Assembly: GCA_907163375.1 (NCBI GenBank)
Contig: CAJQUW010012670.1
Coordinates: forward strand, 485,001-549,000
Direction: 5' to 3'
DNA from: Prostheceraeus crozeri
Taxonomy: Eukaryota > Platyhelminthes > Polycladida > Euryleptidae
Length of the DNA: 64,000 nt
Of this stretch, positions 24,258 to 33,304 are shown piece after piece (position 1 is the stretch's first letter; the number at the start of each line of letters is the position of its first letter). The position numbers and the translations under genes were made by a program. The notes under the pieces are model-generated. The model saw nothing but the letters and a program-made list of their open reading frames with translations. It did not search any database and was not told the origin of the DNA.

Positions 24258-24783
24258 GGCAGTGCACCAGCTCTGCTCTTCACATTTATCTTTCACAAGG
24301 TGAGTGTCGGTGAGCTCCTGCTATCAGGTTATTTTCATGTAGTCTCTTGCCATCAAGAGATTCGCTTCTGCTCATAAAACATATCATCGCTGTAATACCT
24401 CCTTTGCTCGAGCGTTCCTTCGGGACGGCGGGTACTGCCGTAGAGGGATTGCGTTGCACGAGTTGTTCGTCGTTTGTTAGACCGAAACCTCTGAGCCGTT
24501 GCTCATGTTGGGCGTTCGACTTCATACTCAACGTGATGCTTTCTCTCGCCAGGTCAGAGTACTTTAGCCATTCCACAAAGGTTACTCTTTATGATATGGA
24601 GTAGAGTGAAATGTAACTCATTAGATGTCACTTCAATGAATGTTCCCAAACGTTGACTAGGCAAATGAAACGATTCTCATCTTTCCTTTTCAGTGATTGA
24701 AATCTACGAGCGTACTACCGTGTAATCTACAATCGTTAAAAATGGAATTCAACTAAGTTGAAAGTTATCGCATTGCTGCTGAG

Positions 24784-25859
24784 ATGGAGAAGGCTACTAT
24801 CGAGCAATGTAAGTATTTGTATCAAGTATCACTCTTACTAACATCATTAGGGTAGACATCCTCATTAAAATCAAGAGCCCTTCCCTTATTTTGTTCATGT
24901 TTAAACCGAATCCAAATTTTACCTCTGCTCATCTTTGCTGTCATTCTTTTTCAGTGCATGAATGTATTTGTAATGGGGAACCCGTCCCCCAAGGAGCAAT
25001 CGGGCAAGCTTACGAGCGACTTGGCAAGTGTAAGTATCCTCACCTATGAGAGTTGGAATGTCATGTTTTAGCACTTCTGTATCCGTATAGCTTACTCTCT
25101 ATTATTATTATCTCCGCAACCTCTAATCTAATCTCCCTTTCCTCTCTACAGATATGGCGAAGAAGAAGAAATGGGAGGAAGCCGCGAGGCGGAGATTCGA
25201 AGCTGAATTTCTGGCCCTACCTTCCCACCCATCTACCTCCGCCCAAGGTGTAACCCCTCTCTCGGGCATTGTCATCGCCCCACCTCCATCGCCTGCTCCG
25301 CTCCCTGCGCCAGTCCCTGTTCCAGTCCCTACTCCTCGTCACCACATCCCTCCGACAGCGAAGCCCAAGACTCTTCCACCCTCGGCTCGTGTCCCTCTCC
25401 TGCCTCCTCCGCGTCCATTCTTGCTGCCGGAGATTTATTCATTAGATGGTAAGTAGTCGTGATTGGAAAATAGGGGGATAAGACTTCAAACTTGAAATTA
25501 TGATCATGTTACTAATCTCTTTTCTCTTTTTCTCAACAGATCTGGCGGTCTACCTCCTGGACGGCGACGTTCCCTCCCGTCCCATCATCATCCCTGCATC
25601 ACCACCACCACCTGCAGTGGCCGACCTCCCTCTCCTCTCCATCAAGTCAGTGGAGAGATTGTTGGAGCAGGAGGAGCTAGAGATAGTGGGAGACGAGATT
25701 GCAATCGAGGAGGAAGGTGTGAGGGAGAGAGAAGGACCTACGACTCGACAGCTCAGCTGTACGGACTGTGGGCAGGTTTTCGCGAGGCCATTCTGCCTTC
25801 GGCGACACCGGCATTCTCGCTGCCCAAAAGCGAAAGGAGAACTGGAGAAGACACGCTGA
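24784..25859 (+). CDS. Spliced proline-rich zinc-finger protein
   Basis: Three short introns with canonical GTAAGT donors and pyrimidine-rich CAG acceptors divide this gene into four exons. The first exons encode a short region with CHEC-like Cys (LHECICNG). The third is basic (MAKKKKWEEAARRR) and then strongly proline-rich (PAPLPAPVPVPVPTP). The last is acidic and ends in a finger CTDCGQVFARPFCLRRHRHSRC-type, with spacing C-x2-C-x12-H-x3-5-C. A second finger of similar spacing (CEGCGRTFYNS) lies just beyond, at about 25878-25950. Probably nucleic-acid binding and possibly a regulator of the element. No named family recognised. Confidence 0.6.
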
Positions 25860-26138
25860 CCGATCCCTCAACGGCCCAAGTGTGAAGGTTGTGGACGTAC
25901 GTTCTACAACAGCACCAACTTGCGAGTCCACATCGAAGGCGGTTCCTGTGGCAGTGTGAGGCAACCACCAGCGTCATCAGGTAGGAAGCATCCTTCATCG
26001 CACGTTGGCTTTCCTGTTCTTCGTGTCAGAAGGCCTTTCCTACAGAGTTTGTTCTTTCTTCACACACACTCTGTCACACTCATCCCACTGAGCTTTACAC
26101 TGACAACAACGTCACTCTAAGGCTGAGCAAGTTTTCCC

Positions 26139-27477
26139 TTGAGTCTCGTTCGCGATTATGAGTTAGAAAGCTCTGAAGCTGTGCAGGACATTCATCCTTT
26201 CTTGATGAATAATATAGGCTTAATTCATCAAATGTTGGCGAGTTTAGATAGATTTTTACTTAAGGGCATGTTCTATCTCACTGCTCGTTTCAATAAGGTA
26301 GACAGTAGCACGGGAGAAGCAGAGTCCACTGTGACCATTAGGATAGCCTCCTGTGCTGCTGATCTCATAGGTGATGTAAACGAGGGGATAGAGAGACATG
26401 CGACCTATCTCGTCAGCAACTTAAATAAATTTAATGAAAGAGACAGCGGTCTGGTCTTTGATGGGATAGAGAAGGTAGACATCAAAATTAATCTTTTAGA
26501 AAATTTACAAGGGAGCGGTTGTTTCACCCTCCCCAAAGCACTGGCTGACAAAAAGGCTGTCATCAATGTAGAATGTCAGTCCCAGTGTTTCAAGTATGCC
26601 GTCCTCTCCATTCTTCACTACAATGATATAAGGGTGCATCGTGAACGAATCACTCACTATCGTGAATGGGAGGATGAGCTTAAGTTTGACGGGTTAGATG
26701 TCAACACATTAGACTTTCAAGGCATCGCCCAATTTGAAAAATTGAATAATATTAAGATTGTCATCCATCTCTGGGAAAAAGGTCTGAAGGGCGTTAGGTG
26801 TAACAACCGCCAAAGTAACTTCGACCGGGTTGTCAATCTCCTAGTCTATAGCGACAACCACCCAGAATGGCATTATTGTGGCATTCCTAAAATTTCAACT
26901 TATACCATCATCAAGCAACCTATAGGGATAATTTTTATTATTGTGATCGCTGCACGTGGCGTTTCACATCAAAAGCATTTTTTGAAGAGCATTACGAGTG
27001 GTGCTCTCGGGGTAAGCTTCAAATGGAAGTCATGCCCAAAGATAAATTTTATAGGTATGAGGAAAACGGCAATGAGCTCAGTCCCATATGTACCATCTAT
27101 GCGGACATTGAATGTTATATTGAACAAGAAGACCTAAGTCATGATGTCCCAAGATGTACTCCATGAAGCTAAAATCCTCAGAGCTTTCTATAAAACGGGC
27201 GAAAGGCATCTCGAAGTCAATCGTTAGAAAAATGACATATAGGGACTATCAAGATGCCTTAGATTCTCTTAAAATTAAAAAAGTAGAAATGACCATTTTA
27301 AAATCACAGTCGCATCAAGTGAGAACAACGACGTTTAGGAAACGAGGTCTCTCAGCTTGGGAAGACAAGCGATGCTGGATGAGTCCTAACCACTCATTAC
27401 CGTACGGCCATCCAGACACTCATCTACCTCCACCCAAGAGACATAAACTTTCTCTTCCTCCGTCCGGCGATGTCTGA
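26139..27477 (+). pseudogene. Protein-primed DNA polymerase B of Polinton type, broken
   Basis: The first frame (26139-27137) carries the N-terminal domain, then the Cys block VECQSQCFKYAVLSILHY typical of Polinton and related virus-like polymerases, and the FDGLDVNTLDFQGIAQFE block. A Cys/His finger and the exonuclease D-x-E motif region (YADIECY) follow. A frame at 27154-27477 resembles the tail of these polymerases (SQSHQV...LSAWEDKR...YGH). The polymerase of an intact Polinton is over 1,000 residues and copies both strands by protein priming. This copy is far shorter and cannot be complete. Family assignment is firm; it is a fossil. Confidence 0.82.
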
Positions 27478-27840
27478 TGATGAATGCTTCCTCTCTGTTG
27501 TGGTTGATGTTTTGCTTTTTACTCCATGGCGTTTTCTATGGGGTGTTTTGAGTGAGTGCCTTGTAACATGCGTCCAACTCCTGATCACTTCATATCATGA
27601 CTTACATATCAACTGTTTTTTTCCTGACGTTGCTTTCTCCCTGTACATGAGTGACTTTGTTTTCTCCGGTGATGTGAGCCATAAAAACTTTGTTTTCTGC
27701 TACCATCAGTATTAACTATGTGCGGTGGTATGAAAATCGGTTGTGATGATGAATAACATATCATGTATATGCTGTGTTGTTTTCCTTTTTACATAAAGAT
27801 TCTCACTCAATAGATAGAAGTAAAAGTTTTGATCGTTTTG

Positions 27841-28420
27841 TAAGATGGGTAGGGTTAGAAATAAAGTTGATGATTGTAAGTTAGAAATAAAGTTATACCC
27901 ATGTCGCTGTTTTTAAGATAGGTGAAATATAAATGAAGTTAGAATCACTTCACTGTTTGTAAAGTTAGAAATAAAGTTGACGTTTGTAAAGTTAGAAATA
28001 AAGTTGATGATTGTAAAGTTAGAAATAAAGTTATACCGATGTCGCTGTTTGTAAGATAGGTGAAATATAAATGAAGTTAGAATCACTTCACTGTTTGTAA
28101 AGTTAGAAATAAAGTTGACGTTTGTAAAGTTAGAAATAAAGTTGATGATTGTAAAGTTAGAAATAAAGTTATACCCCATGTCGCTGTTTGTAAGATAGGT
28201 GAAATATAAATGAAGTCAGAATCACTTCACTGTTTGTGAAGTTAGAAATAAAGTTGATGATTGTAAAGTTTGAATTAATGTTAAAATCATTTCACTGTTT
28301 GTACGGTTTGTAAGATAGGTGAGATATAAAATGAAGTCATAAGTATTTCACTATTTGCAAGATAGGTAAAGTATAAAATAAAGTCAAAACCATGTTAGAG
28401 TTTGTAAGTTAACATCCTCA
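27841..28420 (+). repeat. Tandem array of GTTAGAAATAAAGTT units
   Basis: Roughly 139-bp higher-order units (ATGTCGCTGTTT recurs at about 27900, 28038 and 28178) built from repeated GTTAGAAATAAAGTTGA words. Each word holds an AATAAA poly(A) signal on the + strand, giving well over ten signals. It lies where rightward and leftward genes converge, so a role in 3'-end formation of the rightward transcripts is likely. A weak 81-aa hydrophobic frame at 27470-27715 precedes it and is not recognised. Confidence 0.75.
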
Positions 28421-28990
28421 CCAACGAATGTAGCATCATGACAATTTCTTCGGCTTAGGAAACATCAACCACTTTGCTGACTCATGTCTATAAATAGCTC
28501 TGACTCATTAGGTGGTAAGGCGCCAGTCATACGAATCTAATCAGTCTTGTTCAACCTTTTCACTGACACGTGTGTGGGCGTGTCATTCAACATCGATGGC
28601 GCCTCACGTCAGACAGCGTGACCTTTTCACCGACAAGTGTATGGATATCATTTCATGTCTATAAATAGCGCTGACTCATCATAAAGTGATGAACCTTGTT
28701 GATGACCTTTTCCCCGACAAGTGTGTGGACATCATTTCATGTCTATAAATAGCGCTGACTCATAAAATGATGAACCTTATTGATGACCTTTTCACCGACA
28801 AGTGTATGGACATCATTTAATGTCTATAAATAGCGCTGACTCATCATAAAGCGAAGAACCTTGTTGATGACCTTTTCACTGACAAGAGTGTGGGCGATAG
28901 TTCATTGCGATGACTCATTCAAAACACATCATGTGATTAACACGATTCTATTAACTGTGACTCATACAGATAACGCATTAGAGATTTAAC
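28421..28990. repeat. ~84-bp tandem repeats with TATAAATA and TGACTCA
   Basis: Four copies of TCTATAAATAGC(G/T)CTGACTCA (about 28486, 28662, 28742 and 28823), embedded in longer repeats with GACCTTTTCACCGACAAGTGT. Every unit pairs a TATA-like word with an AP-1 word. It lies downstream of the leftward gene cluster and beside the TBP-like gene. May be a promoter/enhancer array or a replication-associated repeat. Confidence 0.7.
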
Positions 28991-29012
28991 AATGTCAACT
29001 ACTTTACTGATA

Positions 29013-29474
29013 TCACGTAAACCAGTCATGATACAATCCGTTGTGAAACACCGCAACATGTACAGGATACCACTTCCGAATCAGAGCAGCAGGAAAGAGT
29101 TCAGTTTCATAAAATATACAATGATTACTGGTTTTTATGTTGGCTAGGTTCACTAACATCTTCAATTGAACAGACACTACTATATTCTTCAATGTCAGGG
29201 GACTGAGGCGAAGATGAGGCATGAGTGTTCGCATTTTCTTGACGACTTCGTAACACATGGACTGCATCACGAAATGAGAAAGGTTTCCTAGGACTTGGAT
29301 TTTGCCGCAGCGAAAGATTTGAAGATTTCGACCGTTGCTCATGCGAATGACCAACATTTGCGGACGACCGCGATGATAGACTGAATCGGGAAGATGGGTA
29401 TGCAACTGTTCTAAATCGATGTCTCTTCTGAGATTCATTTCGCGCATGGCGTTGATGATGCGGATGGGGAGCAT
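29013..29474 (-). CDS. TATA-binding-protein-like protein
   Basis: 153 aa. Aligns along nearly its whole length with the saddle-shaped core of eukaryotic TBP. An [21 protein letters not shown] region matches the first repeat's [20 protein letters not shown] region. [20 protein letters not shown] matches [33 protein letters not shown] matches [23 protein letters not shown] matches the TBP hallmark YEPELFPGLI. Both TBP half-repeats are recognisable. TBP binds TATA boxes and nucleates RNA polymerase initiation. Here it sits in a mobile element whose genes have clear TATA boxes, at the end of the leftward cluster beside a TATA-containing array. The far C-terminal end is unlike TBP, so about one break is likely. 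The overlapping 235-aa frame is judged partly a shadow. Confidence 0.8.
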   Translation of the reverse strand: [153 protein letters not shown]

Positions 29475-29832
29475 GACTCACAAATGACATGAGGATGGAG
29501 TGAACTTCCCTTTTATACTTTTCCCATGAGGGTTTTGGAATCACAATGTAGCAGTGATCATCATATAGAATCATCTCTTGAATGCGAATAAATACAATGC
29601 CGTCTCCTACGTTAATGACACGGCAAGAGTGGGATAGGATAGCGCGATGTAACCTTCGTAGATGAAAGCGTTCTAGAGTTATCTGAAGTTGACGTTTCGT
29701 ATCATGAAATGTAACACACTGACTTTTCCATGATACATGGAGCCATGCTGATGATTTCCACATGATTAAAACCTGAGTGAAGAAGGGTATGCCTAAGAAA
29801 GAAGGAGAGATAGTCATGTTCATGTGTGGCAT
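29475..29832 (-). CDS. Unknown protein, N-terminal ~119 residues
   Basis: The open frame starts at 29832 (MPHMNMTISPSFL) and formally runs to 29125. The part beyond 29475 overlaps the TBP-like gene in another frame and turns into Arg/Ser/His-rich low-complexity sequence, which looks like a shadow. A GTGAGTC donor-like word sits at the transition. The kept part is rich in aromatic and basic residues (WLHVSWKSQ, RFHLRRLHR). No family recognised. Confidence 0.45.
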
Positions 29833-29917
29833 GGTGAGTGTACATTTTCTTGATACGGTAGCCGTTAGGCCGTGGTCTCATAAAGACCGATGGTGCGTTC
29901 TCATTGTGTGGAGAGTG

Positions 29918-30514
29918 TTACTGTAGTTTATCATCATCAACATGGACATCATTTTTAAAGGTTATGGAGACAAGATAGGGATTCAACGTAAACAACCTTC
30001 CGTCCCTGCGCGGACCCATGTAGATGGTTTGAATTTTTATTTCGAAGGAGTAGAATCCTTTTCCCAAAATGGAGAGTCGTTTGCAATTGAGTAAGTCGAA
30101 TTCGCTGCCCTCCTTTTCATGGATGATGAGACAGTGTCTATTCATATGCACATACATGTATCGTCTTTCCATGATGGGAACTTGTGGCCGCTTCCCATTG
30201 TGTCGAACAATTTCTGTGGGAATGGTGAGATTTTCTTTCAGGAATGTTTCAAGAGTATTGAATTGTAACCGTGTCCAATAGTCTAACGGCACATATACGG
30301 CCAGTCCATACATTGTTGACATGACCTTTGGATAAGCCATCCGATGACTTGGAGTTTTTATGGTCACGGCTTCTCCATGATGAATTAACTTTTGATTGAA
30401 AGCATTTTTACCCGATGCTATAGTAAGGGAGTTCAGTGTACCCAGTGCGAGAGCAGAGGAGTTGATGGTTTCGAGCAACTGCATGGTTAGCGCAAGGACG
30501 GAAATGATTGTCAT
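29918..30514 (-). CDS. Unknown family Q, copy 2
   Basis: The frame opens at 30553, but a TATAAAA box on this strand lies at 30536-30530, so the first codons are promoter. The start is 30514 (MTIISVLALT) or 30484. The protein is ~198 aa. It has a hydrophobic/Ala-rich N-terminus, a VYVPLDYW(T)R block, a PTE block and a GKGFYSFEIKIQTIYMGPRRDG block. The same order of blocks occurs in the frames at 32330-33058 (AVYLPKV, IPTELL, GAGFYSFHIEVPAVYVGPHQ), making the two paralogues. Family and function unknown; too short for a Polinton major capsid protein. Looks whole. Confidence 0.6.
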   Translation of the reverse strand: MTIISVLALTMQLLETINSSALALGTLNSLTIASGKNAFNQKLIHHGEAVTIKTPSHRMAYPKVMSTMYGLAVYVPLDYWTRLQFNTLETFLKENLTIPTEIVRHNGKRPQVPIMERRYMYVHMNRHCLIIHEKEGSEFDLLNCKRLSILGKGFYSFEIKIQTIYMGPRRDGRLFTLNPYLVSITFKNDVHVDDDKLQ

Positions 30515-30529
30515 GAGATCAGTCGCCCG

Positions 30530-30536
30530 TTTTATA
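30530..30536 (-). promoter_or_regulatory. TATA box for the Q2 gene
   Basis: On the minus strand the sequence reads GGTTATAAAACGGGCG. It lies 16 nt upstream of the ATG at 30514 and 46 nt upstream of the one at 30484. Spacing rules favour the latter, or another start downstream of the cap site. It rules out the annotated-looking ATG at 30553. Confidence 0.65.
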
Positions 30537-30679
30537 ACCAAACCTAGCTCCAATCACATGCGTTTCCCTTTTCTCGTTTTCCCTGTCTTTGTTATGTGAC
30601 AAAGAGTTATCGCACATGAACTTTTGACTGTGTGGGTGGAAACCTTCCCTCTTACAAAGTCGTTCTAGTCCTCACAAAG

Positions 30680-30950
30680 ACTTGAGTGACACGCCCCTTT
30701 TCGCGAACAAAGACGCATTCATTTATTTAACAAAGAGCCTGATAGTAATGCACAAAGCGCAATGACTCATGTTGTGACACGCCCCTTTTCTCGAACAAAG
30801 ACGCATTCATTTATCTAACAAAGAGCATGATAGTAATGCACAATGCGCAATGACTCATGTTATGACACGCCCCTTTTCTCGAACAAAGACGCATTCATTT
30901 ATCTAACAAAGAGCCTGATAGTAATGCACAAAGCGCAATGACTCATGTTG
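30680..30950. repeat. ~86-bp tandem repeats with AP-1 words, upstream of Q2
   Basis: Three near-identical units containing GACACGCCCCTTTTC, CGAACAAAGACGCATTCATT and AATGACTCATGTT. TGACTCA falls at 30763, 30851 and 30939. By position they form the upstream region of the leftward Q2/TBP cluster, so an enhancer role is plausible. Confidence 0.75.
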
Positions 30951-30999
30951 TTCTATACACCATTACAAAATACTCAGTGAAAAGAAAACTTTATTGCAT

Positions 31000-31446
31000 C
31001 TACACAATGTGTCGCGCATCAAACAAAGTCGTGGATGTAAACACACTCAGTTGAATCATGATATGTTTAACAACGTACACATTTCCTTCCAACGTCTCTT
31101 CTATTCTCTCCATAATTTTCTCCATATGACGACCATAAAATTGATCACTAAGAGTAATCCATTCTGTGCAATAAGATCCAAAACGAAGTGGTTTTTGCAA
31201 ATCTTTCAACTCTATATAAGCAACGAGTCTACCCTTTACATCTTGAGGTTGTAAACTCTCCATCAATCTTTTGAAGAGAGGAAGGCTTTCAGTGAGCACT
31301 ACTTTCATATCATTCATCTTCATTTTAAATGTAAGTTTCCAATCTTGTAAAAATCCATCGAATCCTTGTTGATCAAGTGTCAAATGACACATGTGGTTAC
31401 TTAAGGTACGATGCGCCATCATAAACGTTGTAACTATAGATTTCAC
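31000..31446 (-). CDS. PolB N-domain-like small protein, copy 2
   Basis: 148 aa starting MKSIVTTFMMAH. Shares with the gene at 23659-24111 the G-F-x-G-F/L-(L/I)-Q-D-(W/Y) start block, the FGSYCTEWITL block (FRSYGQEYVTD in copy 1), FYGRHMEKI (FYTRHLWKI) and the hydrophobic tail. About 25-30% identity by eye. It resembles the region in front of the element's polymerase. Function unknown. Looks whole. Confidence 0.6.
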   Translation of the reverse strand: MKSIVTTFMMAHRTLSNHMCHLTLDQQGFDGFLQDWKLTFKMKMNDMKVVLTESLPLFKRLMESLQPQDVKGRLVAYIELKDLQKPLRFGSYCTEWITLSDQFYGRHMEKIMERIEETLEGNVYVVKHIMIQLSVFTSTTLFDARHIV

Positions 31447-31592
31447 ATTGCTTCAATGACTTCCACTATGAATAAAACAGAAATAACAATCATGTTCCAC
31501 TGCAAGTTTATTCAACACCAGACAAAATTCACAAGTACAGAATACACTTCATAAAATGATCATCATTCATTCACAAGGAGTAAAAACATGTT

Positions 31593-32123
31593 TTACATAG
31601 ACCCATGCTGTTGACAATAATATAGATACAGTTCATAAACGTCATAGAGACTACAATGCCAGCGTGAAGAGAGTTTTGCAATGTAGGTAGCTTTATTTCT
31701 AGTATTACAATGGGATGGTGGTCTGTAAAGGTGATGCCTCTCACCGAAACATATTGCCATGTCAAAAATCATTTCATCTCTAAACTTCTTTTGATCACAA
31801 TGCATATGATAGTCTTGTCTTACACGATCTACCCAACATGGTAAATATAAATTATCAATGTGCAACTGAAGTGTTGTTGCTTCTCGTTCAGAATCATTTC
31901 CTAATATTTTAACAATATGAAAACCTGACAGCCACCGTTTGAAATCACTTATCAAATACGTTTCATTTACAAATCCAATATGAATCAAAATAGAAGGATC
32001 AAGTCCATGCACATGACGTCGTGACCATTCGTCTTTGTGTGAAGGACAGTAGGCAAATCTATGATATACACTAACAACAGTTTGATCACTTTCTCTCATT
32101 GCAATAGCACTCAATTCCTGCAT
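31593..32123 (-). CDS. Unknown 176-aa protein with Cys/His/aromatic residues
   Basis: An intact frame starting MQELSAIAMRE. Rich in His, Cys and Tyr (YCPSHKDEW, YHMHCDQKK, YELYLYYCQQ). No transmembrane segment and no recognised domain. Lies between the two paralogue pairs in the leftward cluster with a spacer of about 145 bp to the next gene, so probably co-oriented with an operon-like set of late genes. Looks whole. Confidence 0.5.
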   Translation of the reverse strand: MQELSAIAMRESDQTVVSVYHRFAYCPSHKDEWSRRHVHGLDPSILIHIGFVNETYLISDFKRWLSGFHIVKILGNDSEREATTLQLHIDNLYLPCWVDRVRQDYHMHCDQKKFRDEMIFDMAICFGERHHLYRPPSHCNTRNKATYIAKLSSRWHCSLYDVYELYLYYCQQHGSM

Positions 32124-32178
32124 GGTTTTTCCCTCACTGTCTATGAAGATGACAACCTACAATATCAAAAAGACTTCA

Positions 32179-32448
32179 TTACAAAATAATACATTGAGCA
32201 GGAACTTTACAAGGATGTCTGTCCTTTACATAACAAAAGATACATACAACATGATTACAATGTTTTATTTGAACATAACGCGCAAGGACGCGTTTTCCAC
32301 ATTCACTACATACTAACTGATTACAATACTTAAGATTTCTCTTTGGTGGTAGCACCATCTTTCTTTGATGTGCGACGACGTTTAGGTTTAGTGACAGGTT
32401 CTTGACACTCTTTGACACAAGAATCAATGACTTTCTCAATGTGATCAA
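32179..32448 (-). CDS. RING-like zinc finger, small protein or exon
   Basis: 89-aa frame. The second half holds CNQLVCSECGKRVLARYV followed by HCNHVVCIFC and HPC, a C-x2-C, C-x-H, C-x2-C, C pattern resembling RING or treble-clef fingers used in ubiquitin transfer or nucleic-acid binding. The first ~40 residues overlap the preceding gene in a different frame, so only the finger part may be coding, perhaps as an exon. Function unproven. Confidence 0.5.
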   Translation of the reverse strand: MITLRKSLILVSKSVKNLSLNLNVVAHQRKMVLPPKRNLKYCNQLVCSECGKRVLARYVQIKHCNHVVCIFCYVKDRHPCKVPAQCIIL

Positions 32449-33058
32449 GACCTGTTAACTCAGGTTGATGATGAATTTGAGCAATGCGCAAATTGAGAGA
32501 AATCAAATTCCCGTCAGATTGATGAGGTCCCACATAAACAGCAGGCACCTCAATATGAAAGGAATAAAAGCCTGCACCTAGCGATGATAATTCTGTTTCA
32601 ACTGACTGTTCAACTGTCACTCCTGAAGTGACTTTACAATACTTGCTTTGCAAAATATATCAGCGAGTGCCGCGATACAAAGGTTTATAATAAGAAGTTT
32701 TCTTTTCTGGCCACAACTGTAATAGTTCAGTAGGAATAAGAGCCTTTTGCCTCACAACGTCTTCTAAAATGTCAAGCTGCTGACGCAACCAATTATCAAT
32801 AGGAATACTCAGGTTTTGACCGCAACGATTTACTTGCGTATCCACTTTTGGTAAGTATACCGCCGGCGTTTGAAGATAGAGTCGAACACCGTTGTAGCGC
32901 ACTTGTTGTTTGTAGGTAGGATAACCGTGAATTACCTTTTCAATTTTCGGATTCCACAGCTCGAGATGTTGAGGATTCAGTGATGCAGCAGTTGGAGTAG
33001 GATTCATGGCCATGGCAGTCTGTAACGAAAGAATACCACTAAGTACATTCATGATCAT
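32330..33058 (-). pseudogene. Unknown family Q, copy 1 (broken)
   Basis: Paralogue of the Q2 gene at 29918-30514, seen in two frames. It has the same hydrophobic N-terminal start (MIMNVLSGILSL), the AVYLPKV block, PTELLQLW and the GAGFYSFHIEVPAVYVGPHQ block. It ends in a Lys/Arg-rich tail (KPKRRRTSKKDG) absent from Q2, which could bind DNA. About one break. Function unknown. Confidence 0.6.
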
Positions 33059-33136
33059 CAGAGAAAAGAAAATCCTTAGCTTAACAGTGACATATGAGGT
33101 GGCCCTTAAGAGAACCTTTTGGGGCGTTCACAGGAT

Positions 33137-33304
33137 TTAAAGCTTATCACCAAAGTCTAAGTCTTCGTCATCGTCCAGAAAATTAAATGTCTTGGGCTTA
33201 GGACCCGAATTAAGTTTCAATTCCCTAAAAGACTTAAACGTAAAGAGTCTAGGTGGTGGAGGCGGTGGTGGCGATGGTTCAACAAAATAAGCTTGTACAA
33301 TCAT
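33137..33304 (-). CDS. Small polyproline/acidic protein, 55 aa
   Basis: Begins MIVQAYFVEPS, then seven consecutive prolines, a basic/hydrophobic middle (RLFTFKSFRELKL) and an acidic end (LDDDEDLDFGDKL). The start follows a candidate acceptor GACGCAG. A short leader with a GTGAGTG donor lies upstream at about 33370-33380, and a TATA-like word (AATAAAAG on the minus strand) near 33494. It could be an acidic activator-like peptide or a minor structural protein. No family recognised. Confidence 0.5.
   Translation of the reverse strand: MIVQAYFVEPSPPPPPPPRLFTFKSFRELKLNSGPKPKTFNFLDDDEDLDFGDKL

Noticed and set aside
25677-25998. Antisense frames over the zinc-finger gene
   Set aside because: No motifs; shadows of the spliced zinc-finger exons on the + strand.
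29125-29474. Arg/Ser-rich tail of the 235-aa frame starting at 29832
   Set aside because: It overlaps the TBP-like gene in another frame and has the low-complexity look of a shadow; only the part upstream is kept.
28421-30950. Regular short tandem repeats resembling a CRISPR array
   Set aside because: The units are long, adjacent and imperfect, without unique spacers, in eukaryotic sequence; they carry TATA and AP-1 words instead.
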